Part shown: piece after piece, positions 59,288 to 64,000 of the stretch
Layout of the letters: each line of letters starts with the position of its first letter
How positions within the stretch are numbered: position 1 is the first letter of the stretch
NCBI RefSeq assembly: GCF_017254865.1
Contig: NZ_JAFKCV010000001.1
Location: forward strand, 62,001-126,000
Direction: 5' to 3'
Source: Bowmanella dokdonensis
GTDB lineage: Bacteria > Pseudomonadota > Gammaproteobacteria > Enterobacterales > Alteromonadaceae
Length of the DNA: 64,000 nucleotides
The notes under the pieces: generated by a model
What the model was told of the DNA's origin: nothing
What the model saw: only the letters and a program-made list of their open reading frames with translations
Databases searched by the model: none
Made by a program: the position numbers and the translations under genes

Positions 59288-60217
59288 TCATTTTAACCGG
59301 GAAGTCAGCCACTCCAGATTATTTCCGGCAAAGGTATCCATCCAGTGGATATCCTGCCAACTTCTCAACCAGGTCAATTGGCGTTTGGCCAGTTGTCTGG
59401 TCGCCACTATAGCGCGAAAGCGCATTTCCTTGTGGTCGTACCTTCCGTCCAGATGCTCCCACATCTGCCGATAACCGACACACCTTATAGAGGGCAAGTT
59501 TAGATGCAGATCATGTCTGCTGTGAAGTTTTTTTACTTCTTCTTCAAAGCCTTGGCTTAACATCTGATCAAATCGCAGGGCAATCCTGTCATGGAGCACA
59601 GCCCTGTCGGCGGGGGATATGGCAAATTGGAATACCCTATAAGGTAACGGTGGGCTTTTCTCCCGGGTTAACTCGGTGAGGCTCTTGCCTGTCAGACGCA
59701 GCACTTCCAGGGCCCGGGTCAGACGCTGAGGATCATTGGGATGAATGCGCTGAGCCGAGACAGGATCCAGGCGTGCCAGCTCATCGTGCAGCACCTGCCA
59801 GCCCTGTTCACTCGCCTGTTTTTCTATCGCCTCGCGCACCTCTGCGTCCGAACCCGGCAGGGGAGAGAGCCCCTCCAGCAACACTTTAAAGTACATCATG
59901 GTGCCGCCAACCAGCAGGGGGATCTTACCCCTGGCGTGAATATCGGCCATCTCGCGCAGGGCGTCGGCGCGAAAATCGGCGGCGGAGTACACCTGGGCCG
60001 GATCCAGGATATCTATCAGTCGGTGCGGAGCCAGACTAAGCTCCTCGGCATTGGGTTTGGCCGTGCCTATATCCATGTGCCGGTAGATCATCGCCGAATC
60101 GACGCTGATGATCTCACAGGGCATGGTCTGCACCAGGCGGATAGCCAGATCTGTCTTACCCGAGGCAGTCGGACCCATAAGAAAAATAGCCGGGGGCAGG
60201 TGGCCTGAGTCAGTCAT
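59288..60217 (-). CDS. miaA: tRNA dimethylallyltransferase MiaA
   Basis: Adds a dimethylallyl group to A37 of tRNAs reading UNN codons. 309 residues, with the P-loop [11 protein letters not shown] (15-25), [16 protein letters not shown] and [11 protein letters not shown]. Its ATG lies eight bases inside the end of mutL, a common overlap in this superoperon. hfq follows after 96 bases. Confidence 0.95.
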   Translation of the reverse strand: MTDSGHLPPAIFLMGPTASGKTDLAIRLVQTMPCEIISVDSAMIYRHMDIGTAKPNAEELSLAPHRLIDILDPAQVYSAADFRADALREMADIHARGKIPLLVGGTMMYFKVLLEGLSPLPGSDAEVREAIEKQASEQGWQVLHDELARLDPVSAQRIHPNDPQRLTRALEVLRLTGKSLTELTREKSPPLPYRVFQFAISPADRAVLHDRIALRFDQMLSQGFEEEVKKLHSRHDLHLNLPSIRCVGYRQMWEHLDGRYDHKEMRFRAIVATRQLAKRQLTWLRSWQDIHWMDTFAGNNLEWLTSRLK

Positions 60218-61895
60218 GCAGCCAGTCTTCCAGTGGGATCCTGCGGCCCCATTGTTTGAGAGTTATTTCCGGGTCCTCATGGTCACTATGCCATTGCCAC
60301 AGGGTGGCGGCCTGCTCAGCGGTGTAGTTTTTCTGTGCATTGGCCAGTAACTCCAACAGACGCTCTTTGAGGTGTTGTGCCGGGGCCGATAGCAGGGGGG
60401 GCAGGAGAGTTGACCAATCGTGCTGGCGCAATCCAGCCGGAACCTGTTTGACCAGCAGCCGGCGGGCGTGCATCTGAATATCCAGTGCCAGGGCGGGTAA
60501 CGCCTCTTGATGCCGGCTGAACGCTGCCGCCAGTGTTTCGTCGCAGGGGATTGCCACCGGCATCAGTAATGGCTGACTGACTGGCTCGTGATCCAGGAGG
60601 TTGGCCAGCCTGTTCCGCTCCAACCGGTAAAGGGGCACAAGGTAGCAGTTGTCCTCTGCGCTCAGCAGCAGGTAGCGTCCCCTGATCAGCAGCCACTGTT
60701 CCTGCGTGCGGGGTGCAGACGAGGAGGTGACCAGTTGTTGATAACTCTTGACGGCCCGTGAGGCAACTGGTTGCCTGCTCCCATTCAAGTCTCTACTTGT
60801 ACCTGTGACTGTTTTAGATTGCAGGGGACGAATATAGTCATGGCGGGGTTCAGCCACCTGCACCGACCTGGTTGACGAGAGGGTGGCGGGCGTTTGTTCT
60901 GGGGCAGGCTGTTCCAGCGCATCCTGCAAAGCGCGGAAGATAAAGTCATGCACCAGCCTGGCCTGATGAAAGCGTACTTCGTGTTTGGCAGGATGCACAT
61001 TCACATCGACTTCACGGGCGTCCAGAGTCAGGTAAAGCACAAAAGCGGGGTGGGCCTCCTGTGGCAGCCACCCTTCAAAGGCCTGGCGTATGGCATGGTG
61101 AATCAGCTTGTCCCGCATCATCCTGCCATTGACATAAAAATACTGTTGATCCGGCTGGCTCGCGGGTTCCAGGCTCAGCCAGCCATGCAGTGACAGGCCC
61201 TGCAGCTCACTGCTGATGGTCAGCGCCTGTTGGGCAAAGCCCTGTCCACACACCAGGGCAACCCGTTTCTGTCTGGCCGCCTGACTGGCCGCTTTGGGAT
61301 ACTGACGCAGCAGCTTGCCGTTATGCTTAAGACTGAAAGCCGTGTCGAAGCGGGACAGGGCGATACGTCGGATGACTTCGTCAATATGCTGGAATTCGGT
61401 CTTTTCGGTACGCAGAAACTTGCGCCTGGCTGGCGTATTGAAGAACAGATCCAGCACTTCGACGCTGGTACCATCGGGATGAGCTGCGGGGATAAGCCGG
61501 ACCCGCATGTCCCGTCCTTCGGCGATGGCCTGCCAGGCTTCAGGCTGAGCCTGCGGCTTGGAGGTCAGGGTCAGGCGGGACACAGAACTGATACTGGCCA
61601 GGGCCTCGCCGCGAAATCCAAGACTTATGATCTGTTCCAAATCATCCAGACAATGAATCTTGCTGGTGGCATGGCGGCTCAGTGCCAGGGTCAGCTCCTG
61701 TTTCCCTATGCCACTGCCATTGTCTCTGATCAGGATGCGTTTATGCCCGCCTTTATCCACTTCCACTTCGATGCGGTCGGCGCCTGCGTCGAGGCTGTTT
61801 TCCACCAGTTCCTTGATAACTGAAGCGGGCCTTTCGACCACTTCCCCAGCGGCAATCTGGTTGGCAAGTTGAGCGGGCAGTATTTGAATTGGCAA
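60210..61895 (-). CDS. mutL: DNA mismatch repair protein MutL
   Basis: A GHKL-type ATPase that links MutS mismatch recognition to MutH nicking. 561 residues: N-terminal ATPase ([52 protein letters not shown]), a Pro/Ser-rich linker (about 330-400), and a C-terminal dimerisation domain. The QxxxxExE endonuclease motif of MutH-lacking species is not seen, so MutH is expected elsewhere. The start is TTG with no clear ribosome-binding site; [18 protein letters not shown] matches the family. Confidence 0.95.
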   Translation of the reverse strand: MPIQILPAQLANQIAAGEVVERPASVIKELVENSLDAGADRIEVEVDKGGHKRILIRDNGSGIGKQELTLALSRHATSKIHCLDDLEQIISLGFRGEALASISSVSRLTLTSKPQAQPEAWQAIAEGRDMRVRLIPAAHPDGTSVEVLDLFFNTPARRKFLRTEKTEFQHIDEVIRRIALSRFDTAFSLKHNGKLLRQYPKAASQAARQKRVALVCGQGFAQQALTISSELQGLSLHGWLSLEPASQPDQQYFYVNGRMMRDKLIHHAIRQAFEGWLPQEAHPAFVLYLTLDAREVDVNVHPAKHEVRFHQARLVHDFIFRALQDALEQPAPEQTPATLSSTRSVQVAEPRHDYIRPLQSKTVTGTSRDLNGSRQPVASRAVKSYQQLVTSSSAPRTQEQWLLIRGRYLLLSAEDNCYLVPLYRLERNRLANLLDHEPVSQPLLMPVAIPCDETLAAAFSRHQEALPALALDIQMHARRLLVKQVPAGLRQHDWSTLLPPLLSAPAQHLKERLLELLANAQKNYTAEQAATLWQWHSDHEDPEITLKQWGRRIPLEDWLHD

Positions 61896-61910
61896 AATAT
61901 TATAGGCTTG

Positions 61911-63233
61911 TCAGTTGGGGATGGTCAGTACCTGACCGATGCGGACCATGTCAGTATCCAGATTGTTGGCCGCCTTTAAATCGCTGACCTGCACATTGTA
62001 GCGCTGGGCCAGCAGGGACAGGGATTCTCCGGGGCTGACTTTGTGCGTGCGGTTTTCCCGCTTCAGTCTGGCCCAGAGGGTGCCATCGGGGGGCATACGC
62101 TTGAAGTATCTTTCGACGGCCTGATAAATGGAATCTGCCATATTTTCCCGGAACTTGGCCCAGTTGAGATTTTTCTCTTCGGTGGGATTGGAAATAAACC
62201 CTGTTTCTACCAGTATGGAGGGGATATCAGGTGAAGTCAGCACCGCCAGACTGGCCGCCTGGGGCACGCTCTTATGCAGTTTGGTGATCTTATCCATTTC
62301 CTTGAGCACCTCACGGCTGATTTCGTAACTGGTGGACAGGGAATGATCCATGGACATATCCAACAGTGCCTGGGTCAGGTAGCGTTCACTGGCAGTGTCC
62401 TGGATGACTTCGGCGGCGCCGCCCAACAGCTCAGAATGTTTCTCGCTGTTTTCCAGCCAGCGCCCCAACTCAGAGTTGGCCCGGCGCATGGACAATACCC
62501 AGACAGATGCCCCGCTGGGCTGGGGCGTGGTAAAGGCATCTGCGTGAATGGAAATAAACAGGTCGGCCTTCTGCTGCCGGGCCATGTCGGCGCGTTTGTT
62601 CGGGTGAATATAATAGTCGCCGCTACGGATCATCACGGCCTGCATGCCGGGTGTTCTATCAATGCGTTCGGCCAACATCCTGGCAATACTCAGGGTCACA
62701 TGTTTTTCATAGCTGCCGGCGTAACCTATAGAGCCGGGATCCTCACCGCCATGACCGGCGTCAATGGCCACCACGATCTTTCTGTCCTGATCCTGGCTCT
62801 GGCGTTTAATCATCTGGGCCGGTGTGTCGGTTTTGCTGCCAAGGTCGATCACCAGCCTGTCCCCATAGGGGGCGGTGGGGGGCAGAGCAAAGATTTGCGG
62901 ATCCACTGCCTCATTGAGATCAAACACCACACGGATGGAGGCCTTGTCCTTGGGGCTGCTGTACCGCAGGCGCTTAATCAGTTTGCTCTCGTTGGGAATG
63001 CCTTCGAAGTTCAGGGTTTTGGCAGTGTTGGCTAAATCGACCACCAGCCGGGTGGGATTGTTGAGAGTAAAATAGCTGTACTGGGGGGCAGCTTGCATAT
63101 CAAAGACCACCCGGGTATTGGTGGGCGACGGCCAGATACGCACTCCTTCCACCTGGTTCTTCGCCCAGGTAAGAGAACTGACCATCAGCAGGGTCAGGGT
63201 GGCTATCCATGTAATGAGTCGTTTTGGTGCCAT
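61911..63233 (-). CDS. amiB: N-acetylmuramoyl-L-alanine amidase AmiB
   Basis: A periplasmic zinc amidase that splits the septal peptidoglycan. 440 residues: signal peptide (1-24), AMIN domain (about 28-120), amidase_3 domain (about 150-380, with DAGHGGEDPGS, FISIHADAF and VETGFISNPTEE), and one LysM repeat at the C-terminus (KVSPGESLSLLAQRYNV). Activation by an EnvC/NlpD-type factor is expected from the family. Seven bases after tsaE. Confidence 0.94.
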   Translation of the reverse strand: MAPKRLITWIATLTLLMVSSLTWAKNQVEGVRIWPSPTNTRVVFDMQAAPQYSYFTLNNPTRLVVDLANTAKTLNFEGIPNESKLIKRLRYSSPKDKASIRVVFDLNEAVDPQIFALPPTAPYGDRLVIDLGSKTDTPAQMIKRQSQDQDRKIVVAIDAGHGGEDPGSIGYAGSYEKHVTLSIARMLAERIDRTPGMQAVMIRSGDYYIHPNKRADMARQQKADLFISIHADAFTTPQPSGASVWVLSMRRANSELGRWLENSEKHSELLGGAAEVIQDTASERYLTQALLDMSMDHSLSTSYEISREVLKEMDKITKLHKSVPQAASLAVLTSPDIPSILVETGFISNPTEEKNLNWAKFRENMADSIYQAVERYFKRMPPDGTLWARLKRENRTHKVSPGESLSLLAQRYNVQVSDLKAANNLDTDMVRIGQVLTIPN

Positions 63234-63240
63234 GCGCGCT

Positions 63241-63693
63241 TTATAATTGTTTTAGTAATGCCTCTCCCCACTCAGACAGGGCTAGCAAGGTAATAGTTCG
63301 GCCAGAGCCATTGAAGTCTATGTTAATCTGCAAATCCGCTGGAGCCAAGTTGTCTGCCCCTTTTTCCGGCCATTCTATCAGGCACAGGCAGTCTGGCTCG
63401 AAATAATCCCGGATACCGATGAATTCAAGCTCTTCTGGATCGGCCAGCCGGTACAGATCGAAATGGAATATCCGCCATTTACCCACCTCATAAGGCTCCA
63501 CCAGGGTATAAGTGGGACTCTTGACGCGTCCTGCATATCCCAGGGCTTGAATGAAACTGCGACAGAAGCTGGTCTTGCCTGCCCCCAGATCGCCATGCAG
63601 ATAAATGACAGTGGCCTGGTGGCAAGCCCCGGCCAGTTGTCTGGCCAACTCGGCGGTAGCCTGTTCATTTTCCAGTTCAAAAGACTTCTTCAT
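63241..63693 (-). CDS. tsaE: tRNA threonylcarbamoyladenosine ATPase TsaE
   Basis: A 150-residue ATPase needed with TsaB/C/D for t6A37 modification of tRNA. Walker A is LHGDLGAGKTSF near residues 33-44, followed by VKSPTYTLVEPYE and HFDLYRL. It directly follows the nnrD-like gene (the stop and start are adjacent, TGA-ATG), and precedes amiB, the usual order. Confidence 0.94.
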   Translation of the reverse strand: MKKSFELENEQATAELARQLAGACHQATVIYLHGDLGAGKTSFCRSFIQALGYAGRVKSPTYTLVEPYEVGKWRIFHFDLYRLADPEELEFIGIRDYFEPDCLCLIEWPEKGADNLAPADLQINIDFNGSGRTITLLALSEWGEALLKQL

Positions 63694-64000
63694 TCAGTGA
63701 TTAACCAGTCGACGGATAAAGGGCAACAAATCGCTTGCGATCATACCACGTTCTCCGCCATCTTCAGCGGCCATATCGCCGGCTGCCCCGTGCAGACAGG
63801 CCGCCCTGAGCACTGCATGGCCGGTGTCCATGCCCTGGGCCAGCAATCCGGCAATCACTCCGGTGAGCAGGTCGCCGGTGCCGGGGCTGGCCATGCCGGG
63901 GTTGCCGTCACAAATGACATAGCGTTCCTGATTGGCCGACACCAGACTACCTGCGCCTTTGAGAATGAGACTGGCGCTGTATAGTTGCACCATTCTGTCC
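63694..64000 (-). CDS. ADP-dependent NAD(P)HX dehydratase, C-terminal part (5' end outside window)
   Basis: The last 102 codons of a YjeF/NnrD-type enzyme that repairs hydrated NAD(P)H. It shows ILKGAGSLVSANQERYVICDGNPGMASPGTGDLLTGVIAGLLAQG with the conserved NPGMxxxGTGDVLxG nucleotide-binding loop. In this cluster the enzyme is often a fusion with the NnrE epimerase; whether it is so here cannot be seen. The ATG at 63993 is internal. Confidence 0.9.
   Translation of the reverse strand, partial: DRMVQLYSASLILKGAGSLVSANQERYVICDGNPGMASPGTGDLLTGVIAGLLAQGMDTGHAVLRAACLHGAAGDMAAEDGGERGMIASDLLPFIRRLVNH

Overview
The window looks like chromosomal DNA of a marine-type gammaproteobacterium in the order Alteromonadales (Alteromonadaceae-like). 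The reasons are the gene orders hslO-pckA / envZ-ompR / yhfA-prkB, glnA-DUF4124-ntrB-ntrC, fadBA, and tsaE-amiB-mutL-miaA-hfq-hflX-hflK-hflC-yjeT-purA, combined with 513-residue Shewanella-like PckA and paired M16 peptidases. Coding density is high and base composition is even. I see no rRNA, tRNA, CRISPR array, prophage or insertion sequence. The window begins inside hslO and ends inside an NAD(P)HX dehydratase gene (nnrD-like).

Layout. 1-7.3 kb: end of hslO, pckA, an M16 peptidase pair (one lipoprotein with an intact zinc motif, one without), and ompR-envZ. 7.3-11.5 kb: yhfA, prkB, an ICMT-like methyltransferase, and hslV-hslU behind a sigma-32-type promoter. 11.5-15.1 kb: small accessory genes (DUF488, two membrane proteins, one exported protein) and a GGEEF diguanylate cyclase; a 90-nt inverted-repeat element lies here. 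15.4-18 kb: a retropepsin-like Zn protease, rimK and an aspartoacylase-like deacylase. 18-22.7 kb: glycosyltransferase, PAP2 phosphatase, rraA, a hutG-like gene and a cfa-like gene. 22.8-29 kb: an RND efflux pair and typA. 29-35.4 kb: glnA-ntrB-ntrC with NtrC operators and a sigma-54 promoter, then a second RimK-type ligase carrying a C-terminal RCK_C (TrkA_C) domain. 35.4-38 kb: exported RidA, cupin, a CaCA-type exchanger with a structured leader, and an orphan EncFtn-like ferritin. 38-43.3 kb: the histidine-utilisation genes hutI / hutC-hutU-hutH. 43.3-49 kb: fklB, a 54-codon small ORF, M19 dipeptidase, pepQ and slt. 49-52.6 kb: fadBA. 52.7-64 kb: the amiB-mutL-miaA-hfq-hflXKC superoperon down to purA, with an unusual class V aminotransferase-like gene inserted between hflC and yjeT.

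How the genes work together. Nitrogen and amino-acid economy is the strongest theme: glutamine synthetase and its two-component control, histidine degradation to glutamate (HutHUI here, with the likely HutG 17 kb away behind rraA), two peptidases, and two poly-glutamate-type ATP-grasp ligases. One of these ligases sits beside a diguanylate cyclase and the other directly after ntrC. The most unusual items are the RimK-RCK_C fusion, the RimB-like/RimK/deacylase group divergent from a c-di-GMP synthase, the encapsulin-free EncFtn homologue next to a structured exchanger leader, and several small ORFs and inverted repeats that standard annotation would miss. Start codons were reassigned in many places by ribosome-binding sites and family N-termini; TTG or GTG starts are common.
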